Shown piece after piece: positions 42,881 to 55,329 of a stretch of DNA of 64,000 nt (position 1 is its first letter; each line of letters opens with the position of its first letter). The stretch spans positions 59,069-123,068 of the forward strand of contig MU859165.1 of assembly GCA_033297205.1 (NCBI GenBank), in the 5' to 3' direction. This stretch comes from Pseudoneurospora amorphoporcata (taxonomy: Eukaryota > Ascomycota > Sordariomycetes > Sordariales > Sordariaceae). Under the pieces are notes generated by a model that was not told the DNA's origin, ran no database searches, and saw only the letters and a program-made list of their open reading frames with translations. A program made the translations under genes and the position numbers.

Positions 42881-43796
42881 TTACTTCCCACACCAAGCCC
42901 CCCTAAACTTCCCCGTCACCTCCTCCGCAGCCTTCTCGTCCCTTATCCGCTGCTGCAAATACCCCTTCAGATCCTCCCAGAACTCTTCCGTGTCGAGGAC
43001 CGCAAAGCCACTGAGTCCTTGCGCTACTGGTCCTGCTGCCTCGCCACTTGTGCTTGTCTCAGCCTCCTTCATTTCCACCTCCGGCACCTCCACCTTCTCA
43101 ACACCACCCTGCGCCTGAGCAGCAGCCTTCTCCGCCTCCCTCCTCTCCCTCCGCTCCCTAGCTTCGTCAGACTCAAACGTCGCCTGCCCGCCCATAACCA
43201 TCAAATTGAGCTCCACCTCCCCGCCCTCCGGCACCGTCCCGGCAAGGACCTCCTTGAGAGACTTGACGTCACCAGCAGGCTTCTTGTTGTACAAAACCTT
43301 GAGCTTCTCGACAGGCATTCCCGTCTCTTGAGAAACGAAGGTCTTGACGTCTAGGATCGAGGTGGTTGCGAGAGGTTGAGGGGTCGGGAGGGAAAGAGAG
43401 AGGGTAGGGTTGCGGGGGGAGCGGATGTGGACTAGTGCTGTCGGGCCCGAGTCGGCGGGGGTTGAAGTCCCGGTTGTGGTCGCTGAGGCCGGGGTGCTGC
43501 CCGGAGCGGCGGGTGCGCGAGAGATAGGCTTGCGGAAGGGACGGGAGGTGGGGTGGTGGGGGAGGGTGAACTGTGAGAGAGAAAGGGTTGTTAGTTTGTG
43601 TTGATCCAATAGATTGAAGGGAGGAAGGGGAAAAAAAGGAGTGGGAGTTATAGGCGATGTAGGTACTGGGACCAAAACTCACAGGAGTACTAGCAGGATA
43701 CGTCCTCGCGTCTTCAACGTGATCGGCAGATATCTTGGTCGGCTTGGTGTCCAGGACAGCCAAGAAGGTTTTGGCGAAGGTTACTTCGGTGGCCAT
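42881..43796 (-). CDS. get5: GET5/MDY2-like ubiquitin-like protein
   Basis: Get5 (UBL4A in animals) links Get4 to the chaperone Sgt2 in delivery of tail-anchored proteins to the ER. Exons 43796-43683 and 43570-42881 give 267 residues. The N-terminal Get4-binding segment reads TFAKTFLAVLDTKPTKISAD and continues through DHVEDARTYP. A ubiquitin-like fold follows at about residues 83-155 (LVHIRSPRNPTLSLSLP, then DVKTFVSQETGMPVEKLKVL and the YNKKPAGDVKSLKEVL strand). The C-terminal dimerisation region includes TEEFWEDLKGYLQQRIRDEK and VTGKFRGAW. The three-part order is specific to Get5, so the call is fairly strong. Confidence 0.88.
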
Positions 43797-45108
43797 GATG
43801 GATGGGCTGTTGTGAACTCGTAATTCGGGGTCGTTGTTACAGGTTTGTTTTACTTGGAGTGTCTGGGGAGCTTTTTGGTCGCGCAAAAAGCTAATGGTGA
43901 CGATTGGTGATTTTGTGGTGGTGTGGTTTGCGATGTAATTGATCTCGAGATATCGAAGATGGTTGTTTGGTGTTGGTGTTGCTGCCGCGGACGAGTCCCC
44001 ATTCGATCGAGCAACGTCAGTGCTCCTGGGCGCAAGCTCCCCTCCGTGACGGCGACGGGGACCGGGGTGCGCTGGGGCGTGGGGGACAGGGGCGGGAGGA
44101 GATGAAAGTGGGGTCGACGCTTTCTTATCTTATCGATGCTTCTCTTGATTTCAGCCTTTTTGGAGACGGCAAACCGCGATGCCAAGCATCCTGGTTTCCG
44201 CACGACTGAAGCAGCGAATGGCCTGTGGGCTGAAAGAAGAGCTTTGAGACTACGAACAGGGGTAGCTTTTTGAACTTTGGGATGCTTCAAGGATGAGTGC
44301 TCTTTTGCAGCTGTTTGACGATTAGCGCTCACGTTAGTCATCCTGCTTCATGATTCTTGAATCTCTCATGGAGATGGAGTGCGTCAGCTTAGCAGTCAAG
44401 TTGCTACTAAGTACCATCGGTTTCGATTGATGATATCTCAAGAACCACCAAGTAAATGTTAAAGCAGTACTGCTTCCCCAGTGCTTGCTAATATATGCCG
44501 TTGTCTTCCAACCCCATCATCTATAGCCAATCCATCCACTCCTCTGATGGCTATGGCCTGCCTCTCTGCTCATATTCGTCCCCTTCACCGTCCTTCATTT
44601 TCTCACCATCCGCTGAGTTCCTCTTTATCACCGGATACCTTCTCTTCTTCATTCGTTTCCACATCCGCAACCATTCAACGTCCCCATCTGCCTCTCACCT
44701 GCCCCCCCCCCCTCCCCAGTATAATAGTACAATATACAGCTTGTAGTCATAAACGTCAGTGCTGGCATAGGCCCCCAGTCTCCCAGTCCGGAGAGCCTAT
44801 GATCAGCAGCACACAAGATTATACTATATATAATAGTTGAAACCCAATCGGAGACGGAAGAAGAAGAAGAAGAACAAGCAAGTAGAAAAAGGTTCATATC
44901 GGGTATGGAAATAAGAGAGAGAAGAAAAAAGAAGTCGTCATAACATCATAGAAACCTAACCTTTCCTTTAACCGCCAAACCGCCCGACGACCGACCGACC
45001 GACGCACAATAGACAAAATTCCGACCCAACCTGTGTCCTAACCTAACATAACCAGACCGACCAACCGACTGACACCGACCGACAAGAAAGAAAAGGGGGT
45101 ATCCTTCT
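43797..45108. other. Intergenic between GET5 promoter and Byr4 3' end
   Basis: About 1.3 kb. A 163-codon minus-strand frame (44341-43850) overlaps the GET5 leader; it is basic, of low complexity and resembles nothing known. GAA repeats lie near 44858-44872. Confidence 0.5.
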
Positions 45109-48100
45109 TTAGTTTTCCACCGTCCCATTGACAATATCACGAATAGCCCATTTCCACGCCTCACTACGCTGCGACGACCTCCCCGTCGCCCACGCCTGAC
45201 ACTTCTTCCTCCATCTCTCTTCCTCCTCGCGCTGCCGCCGCACAAACTCCGGCCCGACATCGAACTCCTCGCCAACCAGCCAGTCATCCTTGACGTCGCT
45301 GGTCCTGCCGCCACCCCCATCTGTGGAGGTGATCGTATGGTCCTCCAAATCGGGGATGTCCTTGAACACATCCTCGTCGTCATCCATCGCCTCCGATACC
45401 GTCGACCCGTTCTTCGACCGTCCACGCTCTGCTGCTGCCTTGTCGTTCTGCGGACCCAGCTTGAGCCAACACATGTTTTGTGGGTCAAACACCATCCCTT
45501 TGACCACCTGGACGCCCTTGGTCGTCCCAATGTTGGTGATCAGAGCTGGGCGCGGGGTCGCGCTTTCCCTCTCCCGCACGACCTGCTGTACCTTTACTGA
45601 TGCCGTCGACGGTGATGATGCCGGCGCCTCAAACGCCCGCAGCACATTGTCGTTCCCTTCCCACCGAAACGTCTCTGGATTGTAGCACATGCCCTTGACA
45701 ACTATGACGAAGAGAGTTAGCATCAGTTATGTTTTTTCTAGTCAATTTTTGGTTCCAGGCACTCACTCTTTGAGTCCTTGGGGGGATTCAAGTTTGAGAT
45801 GAGGTGCGGCTTCAGCTGGTGAGTTTTGCGCAGCTTCCTGGAAGACTTCATGTTCGCCTGGGGTGGTGCTGATGGGGTTGGTTGGTGAAGGTTACCTCTG
45901 TTGGTTGACAGCTGCGCGACGCGTTGGGCCGTGAGTGGAGCAAGTTGTCCAGAAACGTTGCGCTGGGCGAGGCAGGATTCCCGGGCTCTTCGGCTCGCGG
46001 CGGTATCACGAGCGAAACTGGGGACGTTGGAATCGTTGAACCGGGCCGGGGACCGCGACGTGACCGGAGGCGAGGGCGTAACGTTGTTCCGATCGTGGGG
46101 CGCGATGTTCTGGTAGAGCCTATTCCGGGCTTGGGCCTTGGGTCCGGTGTTAACAGGTTGCCTCAAATACTTGGCCTCCGCCTGGGTGGAAGTAGGAAGA
46201 TCGTCAAATCCGTCCAGTTCGTGGCCGTCTCCAAAGTTCCTAACCCGGAACGGCTTGTTAAGCTGCTTCCAGTTACCTTCGGCAGCCATGAAATCGACGG
46301 ATCTGTGCTTGCGCGGGCTGGGCGATCGCTTGTTGGAGGCCCGGGAGTATGTTCCTCGGGAGGTAGGCCGATAATCGATACCGCCCTCGGATTGATGCCG
46401 GAAGCTCCGCGTATTCCTAGTGGCATTGACATTGTACGATTTTGCTGCCGATGCTCCAGCCGGCAAGAAAGGGGTAACGGAGGGGACCGAGCCCTTTCGG
46501 CCTGTGGTGACAGTGCTTTCCATATTTCGCACTCGCTCCACTGGTGTCTTTGGTCGTACAGAATTCTGCGTCCGAGTTGCCTCGGTCCGAGATGGGGGGC
46601 GCTCGTGATTGCGCGCTGTTGTTGTGGTTGGTCGTGCCTGGTTTTGAGGCCGAAGACCAGACACCGAACGCTTCATGCGGAGAAGCTGAGCATTTGTAGT
46701 AGTAGGCTCAGTCTTTTGTGATGTTGTAGTCGTCCTTTGAGCCATGTTCCTACGTGTGGTTGTCGTAGACGGCGGGGGCTGCGGTGGTCCTGAGGACACA
46801 ACACTTGATATGGAAGCCTGAGAGTTATGTCCCGAGCGCGTCAATGAGCGTCGCGATGAACTCCTCGTCACTACTTCTCCAGTCTCTGATACGGGCTCGA
46901 GTGAAGACTGTGTTTGGGTTCGCTCATGGCCCGCCAACGACCCAATCGACCCCATAGGTCGTGGAAGACGAGAAGCAGCCACGGGCTTGTTGGTGAACTT
47001 GAGAGCCACCGAAGTTTTGGGCCGATTTGGGCTATCGCCCCTTGTGTCCTTGACCTTGATGTTACGATGTAACGTCAGCTTCTTGGAGTCGAATACCTCT
47101 CCGTCTCCAATTTCAAGTCCGGAGAGGAAGTCTTCTTGCTCCTCTCTGTCTTTCCTCTGTCCTCTTTCCACAATAACTGCTTCTTCCGGAATCCGTTCCG
47201 GTGATCTGCTTTGCTGACGACGGTGCAGTCTTTCCTCCCAGTTAAGTGGTCCAGGAGGCAGAATGATGCCATCAAATTCGTCTTCACTTTCCGCTACAGT
47301 GGAACTTGCTATGCTGGGACTGAAGGCCGACACGGATGAAGTTGAAAAGGCATCACGACGAGTACCACCGAAACGGGTTCCAAGACTTCCTTCACCCCAC
47401 TCGAAGTCATCCGAGGTGTTGAGTGTCGGAAGCTTGGGAGTCTCTCTTCGGTTCGAAAGTCTAAGAGTCCCGTCCATCGGGAGCTCAAAATCGTGTTCGA
47501 AGTCGTCCTCATCCGGAGTAACCTTTAGAGTGGCGGGCGTGATGAAAGTGATAGGCTTGAGGGTATTGCGCCTCTTTTTCACTTTGATAGTCTCAGTCCC
47601 ATCCCCAAACAAGTCATTATCATCATCCATATCTTTGAAGCGCTCCAAGTCAATAAGGCCAGTTGAAGTAAGCGACGGGCGGGATGCCTTCCTCACTTGG
47701 ACGTCCATAGGCTTAACCGTGAGTTTCTGCGGAGGTAAGGCGCGGCCTGGGAACGTGTTACTCGTTTTGCGCATGGCCTCCGGACGGCCGAACGAACCGC
47801 TGGTTTTCCGCACAGGCTCTAGGCGACCTCCAAAGGAGCCGCTGGTTCTGCGAGCGGGCTGGGGATGCGGTTGGAATGAGCCGCTAACCTGCCGTATGGC
47901 CTCGGGAAATTGCGAACTATCGCGCTTCTTGATCTGTAGCTGGGCGGCATCGGAAGGGAACTCCAAATCATCAACCCAGTCTTCTTGAATAATCTTTCTG
48001 ATTTTCCTCCCACCCAGTCTCTTGATGGTGCCTCCCATAAGGGCAGAGGGGGGCACGTTTTTCGGCAATGGGATGCCGGCTCTCTCGGCGGCAGCTAGAG

Positions 48101-48341
48101 CATCCAACGTCGACTTTTCATCATCTCCTGGCAGGTGCACCTGCTTTTCCTCCTCTCCATGGATGGATTCGAAATCGGACCGGAAGGACGAGTGAGAATC
48201 GCGGCGATGGGGATGAGCGTTGGCCGTGGTGGAGTGGCTCTGGATGGTAAAGTCGTCGCCCTCGATGAGGAAATCGTCATCGTCCCAGTTTTCAATATCG
48301 TCTTCGACCGGTGGCCGAGTCTTTAGTCGTAGGGTCTCCAT
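45109..48341 (-). CDS. Byr4/Bfa1-like septation regulator
   Basis: Byr4-type proteins are scaffold halves of the two-part GAP that holds the septation/mitotic-exit GTPase (Spg1/Tem1) off at the spindle pole. Exons 48341-45767 and 45701-45109 (donor gtgagt, acceptor tag, phase 1) give 1055 residues. The start METLRLKTRPP is followed by the acidic NWDDDDFLIEGDDF. A conserved short block, GRKIRKIIQEDWVDDLEFP, lies at about 111-129. After a long Ser/Arg-rich middle come two related C-terminal motifs, IVKGMCYNPETFRWEGND and VVKGMVFDPQNMCWLKLG, which are characteristic of Byr4. The end is DVGPEFVRRQREEEERWR onward. Residues 149-197 carry repeated SGSF units. The open frame continues upstream without an ATG, so a further 5' exon cannot be excluded. 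Confidence 0.88.
47750..47897 (-). repeat. RKTSGSF-type coding repeats in the Byr4-like gene
   Basis: Four spaced units encode RQVSGSF, RRTSGSF, RKTSGSF and RKTSNTF within 49 residues. Each fits a basophilic kinase consensus (R-x-x-S or R-R/K-x-S). Confidence 0.8.
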
Positions 48342-51300
48342 TGCCGGCGGTGTCGCGTGGTCCTGCAGGGCCGGGTCCACGTTGTGATGTGCGGTCAAAG
48401 GGTTTTGGTGGTGATGGTATCGGGGTGTGTCGCAACGGGAAGGTTCCTCTGGTGTTAAATGGGGACGTTTTGCGGCGTGGAGTGACGACAGCGATCTAGT
48501 CAGTGGTGAGGATTCATAGTCGTCACCCAAGACCCTGGGGCCGCCGATCACTATTCCGAAGCCCCGGCGAGGATTCCACCAGGTCCCCCTTTACACCACG
48601 AGCGATGCGATGATCGAATCCTTGTTGATCCCAAATTGGAATACCTATCGGGTGATATCCCAAGCAGCCGGGATGAGCAGAGTGATTAGCGTTGGCGCAA
48701 TGCGACCAGGGCGTGGTGACTGGTGTCCGGATGCAGGGCGGGAACGGTGGATGTGATGATGATAAAAGGGCGAAAGTAGGACGAGTTGTTGGCGGGTGGG
48801 TTGTGTGATATGTTGGTTCACGAGTCACGAGCGGGATGTTGTTGTTTGGTTGTTGGGGGCCTTGGTGTTGTTGTTGTTGTTGTTGTTGTTGTCGTTGTTG
48901 CTGCTCAGGTGAGGCAGAGTTCAGGTTGTTTGCGACGAACAGGATCTGACAATGAGGGGCGTGTGCAAGAAGTAAGCAAAGTCGCAAGAGTAATGGTAAA
49001 GTACCAGAATCGGGTAAATGCTCTATCGATGTATTGATAACTGCCGTACGGGATCTTGATGGAGTGGGCCAGCGAGTAAATTGCGTTGGATAACCTATTG
49101 GAAAAATGCACGAATCTGCTGCTGCTATTGTCGAGGAAAAAGTCCGTTGCGCGGGTCAGGTCCAACAGCTGAGAGGTAAGATAGGCTTGTGTGGTTGAGT
49201 GACGGGTCGTAGAGATCGTTGTTGGGTTGAGTGGACGCAGGATTAGTTGTGAATGAAACTGAGGAATTGGTTGAGATGGAGAAACGGAATGGCTGGATGG
49301 AGCATTCAGTGATCAGTGAGAGCGCTCTGAGAATGGAATGTCCTGAAGCTGATTGAATGAATGGATGAATGGCGTGGCTGGAAAAGTCAACGGGAGCAGT
49401 CGTGCAGTCGGGATGGTCCAGGGTCGTGGTCGTGGTCGCAGTGGGATGGACGGGAAGAGATGGAAGCGCGAGTGGTCGGGGAGTGGAGACTGGAGAGAGG
49501 GCCAGGGGAGTGGGGCATCGAAGGGAAAATGAGAGATGGAAGGGTGGCCCTGAGCCTGGCGCCGTGCCTGGCTGGTGGGTGACGCCCAAGCCAAGCTTTT
49601 CCAAACCAAGGCCTGTGCCAGGGTTAGTGCAGGGCTGGCGATTTTAGCGCAGGGTTAGCGCAGGCCTCTGCAGCCTCTACCTAACAAGTAACAACGACCA
49701 AACAGCCTCCTGCAACTCTGGCAACGACCACCGAAAAAAGACACCGGGGTGCCAAGCCAAGCGTGCGCAGAACGGGGTTGGGAGGTCGGATGTTTTGGCT
49801 GGCTTGCAATCCGGTGTTTGCATTTTGCATGGCCATGGCTCCTCTTTTTTCGAGGGGGCAGGGACAGCAAGGACAAGGGGCGCGCTTCGATGGCCAGTGT
49901 TCGTGCAAAACGAGCCACCTCATCCCGTTAACCACAGCCGGCTCCATGATCGTGGTCATCCATCAGTGAGTGCAGTGGTCAGTGCTCTCACCTGTTCTGC
50001 TTCAAACAATTGCGCTCCAAGACACATGGGAATTTACAAGTCGATACGAGCTGGACGAGCAATGCCCCAAGGTCAGGGACAAATTTAGACTCGGTTGAGG
50101 TCTACTATTACGGCTACGTATGTATGACTTTGCCAAAATCAAGATCGTTGAGAGCAGCAAATAGCACATGACAGGACTGATCTTTTCTCTTGGAGACAGG
50201 TGAAGATATCTGCGAATTGCTCGGTAACCTCTAACCACACATCACTAATCGAATGACTCTGTGCGCGATTTTAAAATGAAAGAAATTTCATCCATCCGAT
50301 GCATCCTTTTAACCAACCACCCAAATCTCGAATCGGGTTGCCCATGTGGCTCGATGCCGGACATGGACTTTCCTGCTGGACAGGGTCTTTGTGCATCTTC
50401 TTCAACCCCCGGGACTTCGGCACCCCTTGCTTCACCTTCTCAGACTCCATCAAGGATCCAGTTCAGGGCAAGGACGGGGTTGACAATGGAGATGTAAGAC
50501 TTTTGTAAGGCAACCTACAGGTAGTAAGCCATCACACTGATATTGTATTACATCGTGTATCATGGCCGTAATGATACGAACGGTCTAGCCTTGATTGCCG
50601 TTTGCGGTGGATCGCGTCAGGAACGCGACGGGCCCGGACAGCGAGGGGAAGAACGAACCGTTGCCTCTAAAAACGGGACAAAGTCATGGACACAGGGGCT
50701 GATCCCGTCCCCGCACTGCCATTCAGGTGCTGCTGCGTGTTGCCGGCCGGCCGCTAATGTGATTTCTTGCATATCGCCCCGATTGATTGCTGCTCCCGTC
50801 TGTTCCTTCCTCCATTTCGCCGGCCGGCTATCGGTCTCCCCTTGTCATCCTCTTCTTCATCATGCAAGGCGACTGAACAGTTTGGTGGGCTCTGCTCTTT
50901 CTTCAAAGGGCACTGCTGCCTTGGACCCCGGATACCGACCGTGACCCAATCGATAGACTGCCCGCAATTGATGTTGTTGCCTACCAGAAAACGAATATGA
51001 GTGGTATGGCTCGCTCGCAATTCACTCATGAAATTCATATATGACGGAAATGCCTTTTGTTTTGTCTCTTCACTTGACCTCGCAAACAAACACACAACAT
51101 CCATCCTCCTGACGATATCCGACACGGCAACCGGAAATAGCATCGTTGTTGGTGCTATGTACCATCTGGATCCGTCATCGACGACTCCCGTCCAGCTGAG
51201 GCCCCCAGTCAAGCGTCTCCGTTCGGTTCCAGGAACAGACTACAACGTCAACACACAGCGCTCCCGTCCCTTCCGTGCAGCTCACTGTTTCCACTTCCCC

Positions 51301-51970
51301 GCATCCCGTCATCACTCCCAGTTCCGTCAGTTTTTGCAGTCGTGCAGTGTGCATTTTCACAGTTCCATTCCACACTTGAGAACTGCTGGGTGCGGGCCCG
51401 GGCCGTAAGTGCAGAGTGCAGTCAGTGTGCAGTACAGCCAACCTTCTCTACAACTTTCCACAATCGCTCACCGTCACACCGTCACACCTTCGTGACGTCC
51501 GACTCCGATTCGTCGCCATCTCCGAGTCAAGGGGCTTAGAACGGTGGACTACTGTATACCTATCCTTCCGCGCCCTCCCGAGACCATTACGTGCAGCATA
51601 AGCGCAGAAATCGCCGATATCTTCCAATCTCATCATCTCATCAGCTTTTGTTTCATCTGAGCTGGCCCATCCGCTCGTACACTTACACTACACTGTCCCC
51701 CATACGAGCCCGACCAATTTAGGTCGATTAAATCCACTCATAGGGCGGAACCCAGGGGCCCCAACGACGGGACCATCGGAATCAAGGCGACGTCAACGCG
51801 GATCGTGACGTTTTGACACCACATATACAGCCTGCAGAATAACGGAGAACGGCGATCCCATCTTTCCCCCGGACACCCCCCTCATATCCCATCCCACCTT
51901 CTTACATCATTATATAAAAGTCTCACACTCAATATAACCCTCTATTTGCGCGCAAGCCACACAAAAAGGA
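48342..51970. other. Large divergent intergenic region, 3.6 kb
   Basis: Lies between the Byr4-like start and XRCC4. It contains a GTT microsatellite at about 48868-48900 and GC-balanced low-complexity sequence. Short open frames on both strands have no recognisable content. It probably holds a long Byr4 5' leader and the XRCC4 promoter. Confidence 0.5.
48868..48900 (+). repeat. GTT trinucleotide microsatellite
   Basis: About ten GTT units with one GTC interruption, upstream of the Byr4-like start. Confidence 0.85.
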
Positions 51971-52966
51971 ATGACCTCATCCTCATCAACAATTATCCGT
52001 ATCCCCCGGACCGATACCGATCAGGAGGATGACTGCATCCTGGGCGAGGTTATCCACTCGGGGACCGGAGGGTCATCTGCGAGGGGATCGAACAAACCGC
52101 TGAATCTCAAGATTGTTGCTACGGAGGGTGAAGAGCCGTATGCGCTCACACGTAAGTCTTTGAAACCTCGTCGTTACTTTCGCTGTTTATTTAGGTGGTT
52201 TATGCATCCATTACTATCTGTCGCATGGAATTATTTATGCAGGAGCTGTTCTCATTGCCCCATGTGTGTATAAAAGCCCCATGATGCGTGCAGTCTGCTT
52301 TCACAATTCTTGTCGAAAAGACAGTTGTAGAAAGAAAAACTTCGGTTAAAGAAAGTACATGAGTCAAGTCCCTTGACTAACAGGCCTACAGTAAAACATG
52401 ACCAAATCAACTCCCTCCGCGCCAGCAGCTCCTCCTGTTCCCCTTCAGAATGGGAGTCCATCCTCTCCTCCCTCTTCATAACCGCCTCACCAGTAGCAGA
52501 CATCGAAGCCGGCGCCGAGGTCGAATCCCGGGGCAAAAAGAAATCCATCACCATCACCATCCGCCGCCGTGTAGCCGGCATCAACCAACGTCTCGGCGCC
52601 CTAACCCTGTCCCACTCCCCCTCCTCCGAGATCCAGCTCTTCGACTGGTGTTCGCAACTCGCCATCTCCCGCCAGACCGCGCTCACTTCGCTGTCCACCT
52701 CCGCTGCGCAGGTCGCGGATCTCGAGGCCCGCGTGGCTGATTTGAAAAACCAGTTGGAGGAACTCACGCGGTCGAAAGCTGAGCAGGAGACGGAACTTTT
52801 GCAGAAGTTTAGGGCGCTGTTGAATGAGAAGAAGGGGAAGATAAGGGAACAGCAGCTGGCTTTGAGTAGAGGAAGACCTAGCTCGCAGGAGGGGCTGTCT
52901 GGAGTGATTGAGAGTGCGAGGAGCAGGTCTGGAGTTAAAGTCTCGGACAGTCAACCGGCTCAAGAC

Positions 52967-52998
<32 letters not shown>

Positions 52999-53686
52999 AG
53001 AAGAAGAAGATGGCGGCGCCAAGATCGGAAGGATAGGAGGAGGACGCGGAGCAGCACCAAAAACAAGAACAGCTCGCGTGTCCAGACCAGGAAAACGAAA
53101 GGCTACCAAAGACGTATCATCAGATGACGACTATGACAACGAAGAACCCGAAAAGATGGATGTCGACTCGCCAGAACTGGAACCATCTTCCAAAACAATC
53201 GGACAATCATCCTCCAGCAAAACTCTTGACGTCGAAGTAGACACTGATAGCAATAACGACGAAGACGAAGAGGAAGGAGACGAAAGCGGCAACTACGGCA
53301 GAACCTCAGGTCGCGAAACCCCAGGCCGCGACGATGACGAAACAGCCAGCGAACCCGATGAGATGGATGAGACGGTAGAAGCGGGCGAGAAGGATCTTGA
53401 TGTTGGCTCGCCTCCTTCGCCACCGCCGCCGCCGTCGCGATTGGCGACAAGAGGGAAGGGAAATGCGGCGATATCATCATCGAAAACGACAACGACAAAG
53501 ACAACTACTCCTCAGAAAAAGACGACGACAGCTGCTTTTACAGGAAAGGGAAAGGGAAAAGAGACATCGACGCCGGCTTCTCATGCTAAAAGGGCGGGAG
53601 CGACGGCTACGAGAGCGTCTCAGCCTGCTGTTTCTGCTAAGACTGTGGATGAGGGGAGTGAGACTGAGAGTGATGATGAGTTGTGA
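51971..53686 (+). CDS. XRCC4/Lif1-like DNA end-joining factor
   Basis: XRCC4 (Lif1 in yeast) dimerises and carries DNA ligase IV to double-strand breaks in non-homologous end joining. Exons 51971-52151 and 52392-53686 give 491 residues. The head domain covers roughly residues 1-165 (IIRIPRTDTDQ, LNLKIVATEGEEPYALTLKH, PSEWESILSSLFI). A long coiled coil starts near 175 with AAQVADLEARVADLKNQLEE and contains LLQKFRALLNEKKGKIREQQ, a clear XRCC4 signature. The tail is disordered: a poly-Glu run at about 52963-53011, basic patches and acidic serine clusters, ending in SETESDDEL. The 240-base intron may hide a further short exon, but the two-exon join is in phase and reads well. Confidence 0.9.
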
Positions 53687-54009
53687 GTAGATGCATCACA
53701 TGAAGAACATATGTCCGGGTACGTATATGGTGAGATGATGAGACGGTGTACTATGATGATGGATACTCATGCATGCAATTTAAGCTTTATAGGTATTAGC
53801 AGTGCATGTCCAGACTTTCTATGAATATATATATAAGTCTCCAAGCTTTGTGTCCGCTTTGGACAGAACAGACATTCAAGTCCCTTGGGGTTCACCTTCC
53901 TTCTCTCCGTGTTATGTTTGTCTCTGTCTGTCAGACTCTCCCATCAAAGACAAAAAAGGATATCATGCCACGTTTCTGAGATCCATCCGCCCATGTTCTG
54001 TCCTCGGTT
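53687..54009. other. Convergent spacer
   Basis: About 320 bases between the XRCC4 and TFB4 3' ends. Nothing else is seen. Confidence 0.6.
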
Positions 54010-55329
54010 CTATACCAGCACCTTTCCATACCCATTCGCCTGTCCCCCTCCGGCAGCAGCAACAGCCTTCGAAGGCAGCACAGGTATCCTCCTCCCGTAA
54101 TTGCCCAAAGCCAACTTGGTCCCGCACGTCAAACACTCCCCTCCCTCCGGCACCTCGCAAAAGATGCTCAGACAAACACTGCACACAAACCCGGTATCAA
54201 TGACATTCCGATGGCAGAAACACGCCGCCCGGAAGTCCACCGAGTCCGCACTAGGCGTGACCAACAGATCCGCCACGCTGGCATTACTCCCCAGGAACTT
54301 CTGTCCCACATGTCCCTTCCCTCCTCCCTTAGCCGCCGCAGCAGCAGCAGCCTTCTCATTCGCCTTGTCCTCTTTTTTACTCTGCTGTTGAGATTTTCTC
54401 TGATTCCCCGCCGCCGCCAGCCCCTGCGGCGCGCTCCCGCTTCCAAACCCAAACATCAGGTACTGCAACAAGCCCCTCGGCTCCTGCGCCCGGATGAACG
54501 TGCCGCGAGTGATGTAGCTCGCCTGCTGCAGAAACGTCGCGCTGCCCCGCAGCGCCAACGTGTCGATGGCGATGCGCGCGTGCGCCGCTGCGAATACCGC
54601 ATTCATAGTGGGAATGTACTGCGAGGGTGAGCTGTCGCTTACGCTGACTACCAGGATGCGGGCATGCAGGCCTGCTAGCCCGCCACCGCCTACGCCGGGG
54701 AGGGAGGCGCCGTTGCCGCCGCCTGGGCCGGCGCCCGAGGTTGTGGAGACGGAGGACTTGCTGGCTGAGTTGGGGGTTGGACCGGTGGAGTTGCTTGTCG
54801 GGGCGAAGAGGAGGGCGGTTTTGTTGATGTGCGAGAGGGCGAGGGTCAGGGCGCCGGAGATTTGGGTTGTGGTTGTGGAGGTGATGTCGTCGGTTGTTGT
54901 GGCGGTTATGAGGGACCGCAGGGAGGAGAGGAGGGAGCGCTCGATTTGGGCGAAGAGGGGGTATTTGTTTGCGGGCGGTGGTGGCTGTTTATTTGTGGTA
55001 AAGGAAGCGTCGCGCATCTCGATGTCATCGTTCGGGTTTTGCGGTTTTCGTTGCCCGTGGGGGGTTTGGTCGGGTGCTGTTGGGTAGAGCCATACTGCCC
55101 GGTTGGTGTGTGATGCTATAAGAGCTACTTGGTTGGAGTTGTTGAAAGCTAAGTGGGAGTTGACGAATATTAGAATGTTGGCGAGCGCTTTGGTGAGTGG
55201 GAGGACATCGTTGAGGGCGGCCCAGGCGCGAGGGTTCGTGTCGATGATGATGGTGTAGAGGGAGGGGATGTCGTCGGTGTTGTAGATTTCGTAGTGGTCG
55301 GAGGCGTCGACGGCGTCCTGGACCGTCAT
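54010..55329 (-). CDS. tfb4: TFIIH core subunit TFB4 (p34, GTF2H3)
   Basis: Tfb4 is a core TFIIH subunit needed for RNA polymerase II initiation and nucleotide excision repair. It pairs with the Ssl1/p44 subunit. A single exon encodes 439 residues. The N-terminal von Willebrand A-like fold includes SLYTIIIDTNPRAWAAL, LANILIFVNSHLAFNNSNQV, ALIASHTNRAVWLYP, ARILVVSVSDSSPSQYIPTM and HARIAIDTLALRG. A zinc-binding C-terminus follows, with Cys in ACFCHRNVIDTGFVCSVCLS, IFCEVP and GECLTCGTKLALG. Species-specific insertions (Ser/Thr/Gly linkers and an Ala/Lys-rich stretch) make it longer than yeast or human Tfb4. Confidence 0.95.
   Translation of the reverse strand: MTVQDAVDASDHYEIYNTDDIPSLYTIIIDTNPRAWAALNDVLPLTKALANILIFVNSHLAFNNSNQVALIASHTNRAVWLYPTAPDQTPHGQRKPQNPNDDIEMRDASFTTNKQPPPPANKYPLFAQIERSLLSSLRSLITATTTDDITSTTTTQISGALTLALSHINKTALLFAPTSNSTGPTPNSASKSSVSTTSGAGPGGGNGASLPGVGGGGLAGLHARILVVSVSDSSPSQYIPTMNAVFAAAHARIAIDTLALRGSATFLQQASYITRGTFIRAQEPRGLLQYLMFGFGSGSAPQGLAAAGNQRKSQQQSKKEDKANEKAAAAAAAKGGGKGHVGQKFLGSNASVADLLVTPSADSVDFRAACFCHRNVIDTGFVCSVCLSIFCEVPEGGECLTCGTKLALGNYGRRIPVLPSKAVAAAGGGQANGYGKVLV

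Noticed and set aside
43850..44341. 163-codon minus-strand frame upstream of GET5
   Set aside because: Overlaps the expected GET5 promoter and leader, has no domain and is basic and repetitive. It could be a small gene, but nothing supports it.
49619..49665. GGGTTAG words resembling telomere repeat permutations
   Set aside because: Only two separated copies; not a tandem array.
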